Shown: positions 1 to 12,729, numbered from the stretch's first letter. The stretch is DNA of 64,000 nucleotides from Amoebidium appalachense (GCA_963693365.1 CAVNZM010000008.1:8804001-8868000), one strand, 5' to 3'. Numbers and translations: made by a program. Notes: generated by a model from the letters alone, not told the origin.

Positions 1-476
1 CGTGTGGGCGCCCAGAAAATAGTGCGAAAAAAGCGATTTTGGGTTGGAGGGCAGGGTCTGTCGGATCACCATGTCGACATGGGCTAGTCTCGGTGAATTG
101 ACACAAACTGATAATCTCTGCTGATTGGTGCGAGACACCTGAGCAATATTGCTCATGGATGCTTGCCGCCCAGCTGAAATGGTAGATACGGAGGGTATAT
201 TACCGAGGGATATAATGTTATACATGCAAACAAAAAGAGAGATCTAACACCATATTTCCGCTGTTTCATGTCTGACTATACATCAGCTGCATGGCACATA
301 AAGTGAATCTTGGACCAAACCAGCCATGGAAGAAAGCACTCAAACTATGTGCAACTAACATGTCCCCTTTTCAGGTCAACGAAACTACCAATTTCCGTGG
401 TAACTCGTGTGTGATAGTAGACACGTAAATCAAAGGAAACAAGAAGAAACCCCGCAAACTATCTAACCACACATCC

Positions 477-519
<43 letters not shown>

Positions 520-826
520 CCTTCCAATGTTGGGATCAGCGACGTAGCGAATGCTATTCTAGCTAACTTTTTCAATATGATATTCATGTAAATCAAAAGA
601 AATTCTAAGAAACCCCACAAACTATCTAACCGCATGTCTCCAGAAACCCGTTAAACTATCTAACCACCTATCCCCTTCATTTCCAATTTTCAGATCAGCG
701 ACGTAGCGAACGGCGTTCTAGACGGGGCCGACTGTGTGATACTCTCTAGCGACATAGATCGGAATGGAAAATTTAACAAAAGCACGCAAACTATCTAACC
801 GCATATCTCCCCCTCCCAATTTTCAG
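1..826 (+). other. Pyruvate kinase intron sequence with decayed exon-edge copies
   Basis: No upstream pyruvate kinase exon was found here; the rest of the gene lies left of the window. The stretch holds a 36-nt poly-C run (481-516) and several diverged copies of the intron-3'-end plus exon-5'-end found at 778-890. A short motif (aaactatctaacc) recurs near 455, 620, 653 and 789. The exon start atcagcgacgtagc recurs near 534 and 694 before the genuine copy at 827. The copies at 534 and 694 soon lose the reading frame. Confidence 0.7.
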
Positions 827-2166
827 ATCAGCGACGTAGCAAATGCCGTTCTAGACGGGGCCGACTGTGTGATGCTGTCGAGTGAGACGTCACGTGGCAA
901 CTATGCCGTGCAGGCGGTGCAGATGATGCACAGGGTCTGCACGGAGGCTGAGAGCGCCATGTTCTACCGCCCACTTTTCAATGAGCTTATCAATTTCTCG
1001 AGGAGGCGTATGTGTATACCCCTTTTGCACAGAACCCGCCCCGCCCCCCGCCACCTTAAAACACACAGATATACACACGCTTGCGCGCACATACACACCC
1101 GCGAGCGCGCGCGCGCTCACGCACACGCACATGCAATAGCCGTGCCATGGGAGGGTATCTTCTAGTCTGTTTCCCTGTTTTTGGTGTGTGGGAGAGTGGG
1201 CGGGTAGGTGGGTGTCGGTAGGTGGGTGAGTGGGTGGATGATATGGTGTGTTATGTTGGAGGGTGGAGAGGGGGGGGGGGGGGGGGGGGAGGGGGAGGGG
1301 GGGGGGGGGGTCTTTGTGTGGGTGATGATAAGTGAATTATTGGTGTCTCTAAAAAAAGTACGTATTTTCCTGAGCCTGCGCTCACTGTTCCTTTCATTGT
1401 AGCCTCTAATGGTAACACTTAGTATACATGTTTGCATTATTAGGCGTTTTCCCTCTGTCCTGCATTGGCCTAAGAACAGCTCCTAACTTCTGCCTCTCTT
1501 CCCCCCCCTCCCCTCCCCCCCCTCCCCCCCCTCCCCCCCTCCCCTTCACACCCCCGCCCCCCCATCCCCTTCACCCCCCCCCCCCCCCCCCCCCCCCCCC
1601 CCATGCTTCTCATCGTGTATGCGTACTTCGTACCGTGTTCCGCATTCAAACCCCCCCCCTCCCCTTCCCCTCCCCCCCCAAAGCCCCCCAACACACACCC
1701 ACCCCCCCCCACACACACGTACACACATACACGTACGTAACAGGTCTTCGCGACACCGAGGAAACCGTCGCCATTGCCGCCGTCAACGCCGCCTACGCCC
1801 AAAACGCCGCCGCAATCATCTGCCTGACCACAAGCGGGCGCACGGCCGCGTACGTTTCCAAATATAGACCCCAGTGCCCAGTTTTGACCGTCACGAGGAA
1901 GGAGCGCGTTGCTAGGCAGCTCCACCTGTATAGGTCGATCTTCCCCATGAGATACCCGTTGAAGAAGCATGAGGTGTTTCAGGATGATGTGGACTCGAGG
2001 ATTCACTGGTGTATAGGTGGGTGTGGGGGTGATTGCTTGGGGGATGGGGTGGGTTGGGGAGAGGGGGGGGGGGGGGGGGGGTGCGTGATGTGATGAAGAA
2101 GCATGAGGTCTTTCAGGATATGTGGACTCGAGGATCCATTAGTGTATAGGTGCGTGTGTGGGGGTT

Positions 2167-2205
<39 letters not shown>

Positions 2206-2287
2206 CTGGGCTTGTTTTTATGCCTCTCTCTTTTCCTGTTTTTTTTTTGTTTTTTTTCCTTTTTTTTTTTTTTCCTTTTCCCTTTTC

Positions 2288-2360
<73 letters not shown>

Positions 2361-2965
2361 ATGTGTTTGAGCACGTGTTTGGAGAGTGTTGGAGTATCCA
2401 TTCTTAAATGGCTATGCACATTGGTTCTGTTCTTTTGGGTGTTTTTTTCTCTCTTTTTTTTTTTTTTTTTTTTTTTTCTCTTGGGGGGGGGGGGGGGACC
2501 ATTGTCCTTTGTTTGTCAAACATATCTTTCTGCTAGCATGTGTTGTTCCGTCTCCTCCTGTGTGGACTCAATTTTTGTTGCACGCTTTGTATTGTCGTTT
2601 TTGGCACACTCGATTTTTCGTTGCACAATCCGTGGTGTTTGTGTTTGTGTGTGGGTGGTGTGGGTGTGTGTTTGTGTGTAGGCACATCATTTTACAGTCT
2701 GCTTTCCATGCCAAAGTTTGTTAGTAGCGTGAATCATTGTGCCATCATGTGTACCCCCCCCCCCCCCCCCCCCCCCCCGCTCTTCCCCGGCGCATACGCA
2801 CCCAACACACACACAACTCATTCGCTCATTCACTGATAATATTCATGCGCAGCGGAAGCAAAGGGGGCCGGCTATCTACGGACCGGCGATACAGTCATTG
2901 GCATTCAGGGTTGGAGGGACGGGGTGGGTCATACAAACACTATCCGTATTCTAGTGGTATCATAG
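827..2965 (+). CDS. PYK: Pyruvate kinase, C-terminal part (3 exons; 5' end outside window)
   Basis: This is the 3' part of pyruvate kinase, the glycolytic enzyme that turns phosphoenolpyruvate and ADP into pyruvate and ATP. Coding exons are 827-1007, 1744-2016 and 2853-2965; they join in frame (phases 0/1/1) to give 188 residues and a TAG stop. Exon 1 carries the A-domain motif [20 protein letters not shown], where most family members have SGET. Exon 2 carries the C-domain segments [24 protein letters not shown] and LHLYRSIFP. Exon 3 gives [11 protein letters not shown] and the conserved end [11 protein letters not shown], close to the family's GWRPGSGFTNT. Both introns are GT-AG and filled with poly-G, poly-C, (GT)n and (CA)n. 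Partial copies of the exon 1 acceptor and exon 2 donor regions lie beside the real ones. The family is about 470-530 aa, so roughly 60% is missing to the left. Identity is secure; exon 3, which is short, rests on motif and phase. Confidence 0.94.
1603..1650 (-). repeat. Poly-G/C-anchored dispersed repeat, short copy A
   Basis: Reverse-strand fragment beginning ttgaatgcggaacacggta and matching the copies at 35987 and 38162. Its boundary is flush with a C-rich tract on the + strand. Confidence 0.7.
2094..2160 (+). repeat. Duplicate of pyruvate kinase exon 2 donor region
   Basis: About 65 nt that closely copy 1960-2025: the last ~55 nt of exon 2, its donor and the first intron bases. One base is lost (gatgatgtgg becomes gatatgtgg), which breaks the frame. 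It lies in intron 2, 78 nt after the genuine donor and just before a 35-nt poly-G run. Confidence 0.9.
2168..2360 (+). repeat. Compound simple repeat: poly-G, T-rich, (GT)36
   Basis: Intronic block of poly-G (2171-2205), T-rich DNA (2238-2290) and (GT)n (2289-2360). Further (GT)n tracts lie at 2979-3038 and 3199-3232, past the stop codon. Confidence 0.95.
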
Positions 2966-2979
2966 ATAAAGAGATGTGC

Positions 2980-3039
<60 letters not shown>

Positions 3040-3195
3040 ATATGGTAGTTGCGGGCACATACACACGTGAATCTCGTATCTCAATCTTCTTCATACGTGT
3101 TGGTATGATGTGTTCTCGTGGGAGTGTAACGTTAATGGCAATGGGTTTGCAAAATGAAATGAGGTGGCAGGGGTTGGGTAGTGTGTGCTTCATGG

Positions 3196-3235
<40 letters not shown>

Positions 3236-4603
3236 CGTGTGTGCCTAGTGCACCTGTGCTACCTAAATTCAGCAGAAAAGATTTGTTAGATCCCATAGTA
3301 GTGCATATCAGTTGTGTGCTGAGACATGTGATACCTCGGCACTATTGGTTCAATTTTCAATCGTACCAGTTAAATTTGACTTTTAAAAGATGTGCATGTA
3401 GCAGGTAATAGTTAAACATTGCAGCATTATGATCATATTGGCATGCGTAGACGCAGTTAGTATAATGCAGGGTAGGTAATGGACGAGCCGTTTATGAATA
3501 TTTTATGTTAACACATGTTTAAAAAGGTGTCACGCTCGACAGCAAAATATATGGGCTGCTGTCGTTGGACGATTTCCATGTTCGTGTTACTATACTAAAC
3601 TTTGTTAACACGATTTTCCCTTAAAATGAAAATTCAAAAGGTTCGTAATAACATGTGCCACTGGTTGGTGAGACATATGTTTACAAGCAATCGCTTGCAT
3701 TTACATACAGCTGCTATTCTCAGATCTTGAGTTTGGTAGTGAACGTTGAACACAGGGATTCGAAGAAAATTGCGGGGAGAGAGGGCGGTGGGGGGGTTTT
3801 GGGGGGGGGGGGGGGGGGGGGGGGGGGCTGTTTCTATCCGCTATCTATGCATTATTCCTTTTTATTACAAAACATGTATCGATGAGCTAACCTTTTTTTT
3901 TTTAAAAAATATATCATATGAACGGAGGACATTGCCTGGCATGACCATCGGTCAGCGGTTGGCAACCAGAACTGAATTTTTTTCTTTTTGATTTCCTTTT
4001 TTTTTTTTTTTCTTGTGTGTGGGTGGGTGGGTGCGTGCCAGTGTGCAGTTTGTACGTGTGTATCGTGTGCACGTGGCCACGGTGTGCCATACGGCGCGCG
4101 CGTGTGTGCGTATGTGCGTGTCTCAGCGGCGTGCGTGTGTCGCCGGCGACTCGCCGCCACTGGCACCGAGCCTACTTTGCATTTTTTTTTTTTACCGTGT
4201 GTCGCGCCGCCGGACGGCCCGGGGGGAAAGGGGGAGGTGGGTTGTCATCGATATCGATGGGCGGCGGGCCCCCCGCGTTTCACACGTGCCACGGTTACAC
4301 ACGTTGCACACGTACAGGCTGTCAGAGGGCCCAGATATCATGAGCACGTAACGAATATATGGCCGTATGATTCACGTGCATGGGTTTACACACTTTTTAT
4401 TGCGTGGACACTGCCGGAGGCCCAGCCACATTCGACGGCCTACGGCGTTTTCCAGCACAGCCAAGATCAAATGCAGCCAGTGACATATGTACATGCTAGG
4501 CAACAATGAGCGCCCTCGTAGTATATGACACCCCTATTACATATTATGGGTAAGCAGAGGCTAGCATCGGTAGCTCCGAAAGAAAGTTAAGGCACCGACC
4601 GGA
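2966..4603. other. Intergenic, simple repeats
   Basis: Two (GT)n tracts, a poly-G run at 3800-3827 and T-runs near 3893, 3998 and 4181. No conserved coding segment was recognised on either strand. The open frames here are low-complexity Cys/Val or His/Thr translations. Confidence 0.6.
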
Positions 4604-5696
4604 TCACAATATCATACTGTGCAGCATTAAGGTGATCTTAGCTAGGATAGTCATCTTAAAACGGATATATTGAGGAAGAGAGGAAGAAAAGAGAATAAAA
4701 CCGCCAATAACCTCCGGTTCTAATACATTAGCTAACAGGTTGCATTTATTGATAGATATGCAGCCGCGAGTAAACCGCCCCCCACACATATTACACATAC
4801 GAGCAGGAGACACCAGAAACCGAATACACCGCCAAGCCATAATCACCTTTGCGTTTTTACACCACACCACATTACGAATAAACATTAATCTATGTATGAA
4901 CGAGACTCTCTAACCGTATCCGCCATATAGGCTACTAGTAGTTGGTGTTTTTGCGGTCCTAACACCGGAAGGGACTCAACACGTAGAGTAAAAAGATATC
5001 TATCAGCCATAGACTTGAAACTATTCATATTCACACTATGATCTAGCCGTACCTCCGGTGGGGTCGCCAGCCATTCCACATACTTTAATTAACGCTCGGC
5101 AATGGGCAGAGACGATGGGGAAGGGAAGTGGTAGAGGGGCGAGTCCGGCGGGGATGCGTGTAGCCGGAAGAGCGGGTGGTCCGGGGCACAAGCGGACAGG
5201 CGGGTGATGTGCTCGTGCAATTTAAGGGCTAATTCGTGTACGCGTTGTGATGGTGGTGTGAGTGCGTAGAGAGAATCAAAAAGGCGTCTAGGGATAGGTG
5301 TGGAAGGACCAGTGAGAAACGTACAAGTTGTGTAGTGGAAATCATCTATTGATTTGAGGACATTAGTAACAGTATCAGGGGGTGCCATAGCTAGTAAGGG
5401 CAACCCGTATTCAGACAAAGGGCGAATATATATGTGCGAAATATACTAAGACGATGGTATAGGTGGACAGTATGAGAAAGAGTAGCAAGATACACATCCC
5501 TAAATAACCGAAGACACCTGCCTGCACTCTCCACCCGACAGTCGATCATCCGTTTGAAACATATGCCCCATTCGTCCACCGGAATCCCCAAATACTTGTA
5601 TTCGATTGGAACTACGTCAAAATATCTAATATTGAAGATAAATAGTAACGTCCAACTATTTAATTGGGAAGTTTGTATATTTGAATATAGTTGCAT
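4604..5696 (-). mobile_element. Decayed non-LTR (LINE) reverse transcriptase 3' fragment
   Basis: The reverse strand encodes pieces resembling the end of a LINE reverse transcriptase. At 5696-5391 it reads IEYKYLGIPVDEWG, followed by a helical segment and RLSIFRTYIFALCLNTG, as in the palm-to-thumb region of non-LTR enzymes. The sense continues in another frame at 5418-5089 (VLKSIDDFHYTTCTFLTG, PRRLFDSLYALTPP), so there is a frameshift near 5400. An in-frame TAA near 5090 precedes more sequence of the same frame at 5079-4885. A last segment at 4885-4604 has a Cys-poor remnant (RMCNMCGGRF) in the place of the usual C-terminal zinc-knuckle-like motif. The YADD catalytic core, endonuclease and 5' end were not found. 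The copy is therefore a dead 5'-truncated remnant; clade unknown. Confidence 0.62.
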
Positions 5697-7549
5697 TGAC
5701 TAGGAAGGTTTTTCCCTATTTTCTCCGCCCACGTTTCTTCATTTTTTGCGCTGCGCTACTCTGGGGATCCGATGATCCGAGGGCCCGGCCAAGGGGGCCC
5801 ATCGGAATGAAAGTCCGGGATATGCCCTTATTCATCATTTCGAATTGAACAATCATTAGAGTATTCACATTGACCCTCCGCAATCACCAAAGGTATTTTG
5901 TGCTATATATAAATTTGCCTAATATATAAGTTCCCCGATAAAGATACATTATTATAACCCAGCAAAGATATATGGACGCGCCACTTCCCCATCATCCCGC
6001 CACATCCCAAGCATCATCTAGGGGGACGAGACCGTCCTGACTAACCAAGACGTACATTCCAAAAGTCCCCCCACACCAAACTTCTGGGGGGCGTAAGTCT
6101 CTAGCTAGCTTGGTTTAGAACCAGGGGAATCAGCAGCAACACAATGTGTGAGAGGCTAAGAGCTCTGAAAGAATTTTGGATGCATCAATTATTATCCTTT
6201 CTTATGAGTCTCAATACTCTACAGTTAACCTAATAGCTGGATAGATACGACATTCTTGTTTATTTTGAAAATACAAGTTCTAGATACAAAAACATTAATT
6301 TCACCACGCCCCACCAACATGGTGCTTGGGAAGTTCGTTCCAAGCAAATTACGCATTCCGCAAATGATGCAGCACCATCATGTGATTGGTTACAGTTGGT
6401 TCACATGCCAACCAAGAGGTTCAAGACCTGGAGTGCTGCGCAGGCTCCAACACCCACGCGCAGAGGCGCGCATACGTGCAGGGGCCGTAAATAAAATGTT
6501 TCGAACCGTATATTGAAACGGGATAAATAAAAAATAAGTATATTATTATACCCAATTTACAAATTACCTGTTTTACAGCATCTGAGGGTCTTTGAAGTCG
6601 AAGTCAGAAAGCACGTTGAAGGGCCCACTGGCCGCCGTCTCAATGATCATCATGTAATATGAAACCCCGATTCAAAACGGTGGGTTCTAAAGCCAAGTCC
6701 AAAATTTGGTGACTTGCACAATATAACTAATCCGACCTATAATGCTTATAGACTAGACTTCTGAACATTTTTTATGATTTTTAAAGATTGAAAGGGAAGA
6801 ATTATTTATTGGTTTGTATTAAGACTTCCATATTCAGAATTCCAGGAGAATTCACAATATAGTGAAATGTTTATATATTATTTCGTATGAAGAAGAAAAA
6901 AAAAGTCATTGTAAAACTATGCCCGATTGTAGGTATAGGGAGACCAACAAACCGTTGTGTTTTCCAAATTCCGCCAGAGCTCGAGAGTCGAGACTCGAGA
7001 CACATGTACATCCAATACACTTACCCCATCAGCACAACACATGTGTTCAGTGGCGTAGTATCATACATGCCCGACACCGTGACACGTACTGGCGGTGTCA
7101 CGCGCCACCTCGGCTCGTCGATAGCCCGACCGCCCCGCAGTCTTTTTTCTTCGCAGCCTTCCTTCTTCGAATTCCGGCAGCAGTCACTTCGCGTTCACAC
7201 AGATAAAAATTGTCATTACTAGCGAGACATTTCTGCTGAGGTAGGAAGGAAAATGAGGCACCACCTCAGTAGGTGGTAGGTTACATGCATAGACCCATAG
7301 CAAGTCACTTTTCATAACCTCTCTAGCTTAGTTTCTTTTTTCGGTTCTTTTCATCAACATTATACCATTACTTTAGTTTTGGATGGGGTGTGGTAAGGGG
7401 TGAAGCTAGCTAAGAAAAAAAGCGATTGTGCCTAAACGATTCATAATGATTATGGACACTTTCTTACATAGCACACGTACGTATATAGCACTGCTCATTT
7501 AACGTGACATTTCGCATTCACGCAGAAGTAGCACGTCAGCACGTCGTAG
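5697..7549. other. Intergenic, no gene recognised
   Basis: Fairly normal-complexity AT-moderate DNA. Frames at 6256-6516 and 6862-7222 show no family signature or convincing splice context. The segment may include 5' flank and promoter of the membrane-protein gene that follows. Confidence 0.5.
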
Positions 7550-7567
7550 GTGTATAAGCGTTTTAGA

Positions 7568-9117
7568 ATGAGCACTCCCCCTTCTAGTAACGAGCCTCGC
7601 GGCCTGAAACCAGAAAACGAAAAGAAGAAACACAACGGAAATGGTGTGACAGACCACAACCTAGAGGTGATGATTGAAGTGATTCCAGCGCTAGAGATAA
7701 CCATGGCAGGGGATGGGGCGAGTGACGAGGAAAATGCCCTCGAGGTGCTGGATGTGTTCGACAGCCCACAGGACGGGTCGAACCGAAACTCTCAATTCAC
7801 AGCAACGGCGACCTTTAGTTCCTGCCGAGAGCAGAACGTAGTTTTGGTGCCCCGCCCTGCATGTATTAATGAACCGGTACAGCTTCAAACTCCACAAAGA
7901 CCCCCCTCCAACCTGCGGCGAAGGTTAACGAAGGAGCAGCGATTGGCAAAGATAAAGAAACTGTACTGGCAGAGATCTTGGGCCGGATTCGCATTTATTC
8001 TCGTGATGATGTGTGCCATGGAAGGGATTGTCGGGTATTTCGTTTACAGGGCGGCGGCGCCAATAGGCGAACTTTCGCCAAAACACAAAATCACCAGGGA
8101 GGCACGTGCGCTGGAGCAAATGGGGAAGGACCTCACGACACCCAACTCGACAAGAACAACGTCTGAGCTCAAAGATCAAACATTGGCTTTTCTAGCCGCT
8201 GTGAACGATTTCAACAACGGGATCCCGAGCTCTTAGGTGTCGGTCATAACATTATCATGCTTTCCATTATCCCTACGGCGATTCACATCATCATAATTGC
8301 GTGTGTGTTCGTCCTTTTTTACGTACACAGGCGCGAGCGCACGCTACGCACCCGCGGTTATCCCTTTCTCGTTCATTTTGTGGTCGCCACGATTTTTCTC
8401 ATGGCGGCGTCCATGTACTTTACCGTCGGCCTCTTTCTGGGTCTTCCCACAGGCCCATTAACCATCTCCCTGGCAAACACAGCTGAAGCGGCAGCATCGT
8501 TTAAGCTGCTTAATAGGTACAATGTCTCGGCGTCGTGTGCTCTAATATGCGCTGGCGGATCTCTGCTCGGCGCTCTCATGCAACGGCAATACATCATCAA
8601 CCAGATCTTCACGAACGACACGAAGCTGAAAAAGAACCTCAACTATTGGCGTCTTTTCGGGTTGAATTTCCTGTTTGTGGGCGTGCCGTGCGTGGCGTAC
8701 ATCGTGTGGGGGTACATGTACGACATGGACCAAACGCTTATGTGGGCGCAGAATTCCATCATGTTTATGGTTTTAGGCTACACCGTCGTCTTCACGTACT
8801 TCGTGCTCAAGACGCGCCACGCCTTCATAATGTTCAGCGATTTTACGGCAAACACCCGCACCGTCCTATGGATCCTTGTATACGTCACCATAATTATGGT
8901 CGTTATCAACAATTATCCAAACAGTGTAATGTCTGTGTATATGTGGGCGCCTTTCGCGCGTATGACGGCCAGTTTGACTACTCTAGACATGGCGGTGGGG
9001 TTGTACATAATGAAAAAGCTCAGAATTTCGCTTAATCTTATCTATATGACGTCGACGGTGGATTATGTTGGACCCACACTCCGAGCAACTCAGATCAACC
9101 ACTCTGTTGTTGCCTGA
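7568..9117 (+). CDS. Multi-pass membrane protein (probable two-exon gene)
   Basis: Two adjoining frames (7550-8236 and 8257-9117) probably form one gene. A GT-AG intron at 8106-8236 (donor cac|gtgcgc, acceptor ctcttag) joins them in phase 1 and gives 472 residues. Start ATG 7568 (MSTPPSSNEPRG) is preferred over ATG 7550 by context only. Residues 1-140 are hydrophilic and probably cytosolic. A first membrane span is near FAFILVMMCAMEGIVGYF. Exon 2 encodes about seven more hydrophobic spans, including SIIPTAIHIIIIACVFVLFY, FGLNFLFVGVPCVAYIVWG and TVLWILVYVTIIMVV. The loop VHRRERTLRTRGYP and the late loop LKTRHAFIMF recall seven-transmembrane proteins of the GPCR/RGS type, but no RGS domain is present and the family is not established. 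Alternatives are a real frameshift or two genes. No paralogue or signal peptide is visible. Confidence 0.6.
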
Positions 9118-9607
9118 AACCTTTTTTTGTTTTGTTTTGTTTTGTTTTCTCCTGGGTTTTTGCGATAGGTAAAACATCGCAGGACAGTTATCATGTAATT
9201 TTGTTGGCATTGAGCTAGTGTGAAGAAACGTGGGTTCTCATTCCGCTATAACATTCCGATTTCTCACGGATATCACGATCATATCCCCTTTGTTATTAGA
9301 ATTGTAGTAATGAGTACACGTTCTTCAATCCAACTGTAAATATCACAATAGCAAACTGCTTTACTACATATCGCCTGGTATACGTTTAATCCAGTGCGAA
9401 TTCGAGAAAAAGGGTTCTCACAAGTAAAATACATAAATTAGATACCAACTGTAGTATAATCTAATGTTCTGGGGGCTGTAATATATCTCGTGATGTTTTT
9501 TCCAATTTGTAACATTGCTCCTATTTAGAGCCCACCGGGGGCTGTAGGCACAGCACTCTATTCAATGAAGAAACCCGAAGCTTTTCTCTTTATATGTATG
9601 CGTGGCA

Positions 9608-9642
<35 letters not shown>

Positions 9643-10173
9643 CGTGCACACACACACACATACACACACCTCCCAAGAGCTTTCGGTCATGCAGTGAAGA
9701 GCTTCCCCGTCCTAGAGATTTGCCGCTGGAGTTTTAGCTGAAATAGAAATAGTTAAATAACGCCAGCTGTACTCGGAACCATTAATTTTGAGTCTGATTC
9801 TTTCATGCAGTTAGGCACTTTAATCGTGCCCACGTACTTAGTCTAGCCCTACAGTGCTTGCGCTGACTTTCTGATACTTGTAGAATCAAACCGCCACCCA
9901 ATTACATCTATAAGACCTGCCTTGCACCGATTGGTGCAGAAAGACGGTGCTATTTTTTTTGTAACTTACTCCACGGTAACTAACAAGGTAAGAGCAGGTG
10001 CAAGTCAATAGCTACCGTTGCACATTATTCCACTTTAACTTGATCAATTGGTACGTTTGGGTACGTCTATACCCACCCAAAGTCGTGGAAGACTTCATCG
10101 GTCAAACTACGTTAAACCCCGATTGCCGTTAATATTTCCCCTACTCCGTGTTCTTTCCCAATGGCCCCTCCCC

Positions 10174-10206
<33 letters not shown>

Positions 10207-10258
10207 CCCCCAACAACCACACGTGGAATCACCACCCACCCACACACCCATACACCCA

Positions 10259-10286
10259 TCCACACACACACACACACACACACGTG

Positions 10287-10320
<34 letters not shown>

Positions 10321-10325
10321 CGCAC

Positions 10326-10378
<53 letters not shown>

Positions 10379-10446
10379 CACTCACTCACTCACTCACTCA
10401 CTCACTCACTCGCTCGCTCGCTCACTCGATCACACACTCACACACA

Positions 10447-10493
<47 letters not shown>

Positions 10494-10549
10494 AAAAAAC
10501 TTGAAAATTACTTTGAACTGTCAGTTGGCCGCCGTCCTCCCCCCCCCCC

Positions 10550-10580
<31 letters not shown>

Positions 10581-10635
10581 ACACACACACGTGCATACAC
10601 ATAAACGCACGCACAAACACACAAGCACGCGTGCG

Positions 10636-10674
<39 letters not shown>

Positions 10675-10675
10675 G
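10259..10675 (+). repeat. (CA)n / (CACT)n microsatellite array
   Basis: CA repeats (10259-10375), CACT repeats (10376-10412), CA again (10440-10487), poly-C (10541-10566) and a final CA block to about 10671. Open frames through it are His/Thr repeats and are not genes. Confidence 0.95.
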
Positions 10676-11640
10676 AACCCCCTCCCCCCCCCCTCCCCGA
10701 AAAAAAAAAAAAAAAACTTGGAAATAAGGCTTTGGACCCCCCCGCCCCCCCCTCCCCGCCCCCCGGAAATCCCCCTCCCTTCGAATTCGATGCTCAGTCC
10801 ATCATTTCTTACGTGGGCGCAGTGGGTCTTATTCAGATTTACCCTCCAGTGTACGCGAGCCTCAGCTCTGACCAGGGAGATTGCACTTGTCACGTTGGAT
10901 GATGTAAAAAGAGTTGTGCACATGATTAAATTGTGCTGCTAACTTATGAAAGTGGAGGGAACCCGAGGATGGGGTTTTGGCATTATATAAGCGGGAGATG
11001 ATATTCGGAAGCTTGACAATGTGCGTGTGGGAAAATAAATGGCCTTGAGTAGACTCCATTTACTTCTTCTGCACCTTCCCCCTCCCCCTCCCTCCCCTTT
11101 TTCTCTTCCCGTCGGGCCCTCTCTCTCCGCTGGGTCCCTCCTCTCACCCCCTCCCCTCCCGGGCCCCTTCTCAAAAAAAGAAAAAAGAAAAGAAAAAGAA
11201 TTGGATCTGATCTCCCCAAAGGATGCATGCTTGTACATGTCGTGGTGCTCGCAATCACCGGGTCTAAACCCCATATACTATGGGGCAACCCAGGACTCAA
11301 TATCAATCTAACAGTGTTAAACTTTTAAGTGTTTTAACAGTGTTTTAACATCATTTGTCTTTGAACACTTTCTCTGCGGATCCTCGCATCTTATTTTTTG
11401 GGACCCGGGTTTACACCGTGTGATGACGTAGGCGGCTTTTGCTTGCATGATACACTAGGCTCATAGTATAAGTGTGAGCCTATTTCAGACTCTTTCACGG
11501 AGGTTTAGATACTTTAAACTTCTATCTAAAATTTACTTAAACTGATATTGCGCTGGCCTTCTCCCCCCCCCCCCTCCCCCTTCCCCAGCCCCCCGCCCCC
11601 GGAGCCCAACCACACGCACCCACGCGTGCGCGCGCGCGCG

Positions 11641-11644
11641 CACA

Positions 11645-11695
<51 letters not shown>

Positions 11696-11760
11696 ACGCA
11701 CACACGCACGCACACGCACATACACGCGTGCACACACACACATACACACACAAACACCAC

Positions 11761-11790
<30 letters not shown>
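11641..11790 (+). repeat. (CA)n microsatellite with CG interruptions
   Basis: Imperfect CA repeat flanked by C-rich tracts at 11563-11580 and 11805-11838. Confidence 0.95.
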
Positions 11791-11791
<1 letters not shown>

Positions 11792-12719
11792 TCTATAACT
11801 CCCTCCCTCCCTCCCCTCCCCCCCCCCCCCCCCCCCCCGCCAGAATATACAACAATAGTGCACGAGTTGGCATATGCATTTCGCACGCACGTGCACAGCA
11901 CGATTCTTCATTAGTTGCACATCTTTGGTTTGCACAGGTTGCACGAGCACATAGCATACATAGTTAGGTACGATCGTTTATTTGTGCTTTATCTCCCTTT
12001 ATTTCATAAGCATGTCCGGCATGCTCTTGTTTGCCCTCTGTTATTCATTAGGCACGTGTGGTATTCATAGTTTGTTTAGCTATTGGCGATAGCGAGAGGA
12101 AAGCACACATCCGACGATTGTTGTGCATGCTTTTCATGTTTTCTGTGTAGTCGGGTGTTTTGTCTGCGGTTGGACCGTATGAGGGGAATGCAGTTTGATT
12201 TCCGTTCATGTACGTGACGTTATATGATTGGTCAGATATTTATAGTATTCATAGTATTTGCCAATCTGATGCGCAAATACCTTTGGATAGATCTGTATTC
12301 ATGGAATCTGCCTGCTGCAGATAAATAGGTGAGAATCGAGCATAATAAATCAGACGTAGATTGACAGAACATGCAACTGTGTTTCTACCTCTCCACACTA
12401 CCCTCTCTGTTAGTGCTGTGGCATCGTGCATTGCCCAGCACCACTCTGCACGTGTTTATGTCTGTTAGTTTAGTGGCCTGATCACCCACGTATACTCTCA
12501 TTCATATGCATGTGTGCCCAGGTACGTGTTAGTTGTAGTGTGTACACTCTGCTAGTCAGGCGAGAATAGTAGGGACTTTTGCCGTAAGTCAGCACTTTTC
12601 TTGCACCTGCCCCCCCCCTTCAAAACAAAACAAACCAAAAAAAAAAAACCCCCCTTGGAAAAGAGCCTTTGTGGGCCTTTTGCGTGGGTGGGTGGGTTTG
12701 TGGTGGGGGAGGGCGAAAG

Positions 12720-12729
12720 GGGGGAGGGA

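Noticed and set aside
10048-10902. 284-codon + strand frame and overlapping frames
   Set aside because: Translation of CA, CACT and poly-C repeats (His/Thr/Pro/Ser-Leu runs) with no domain.
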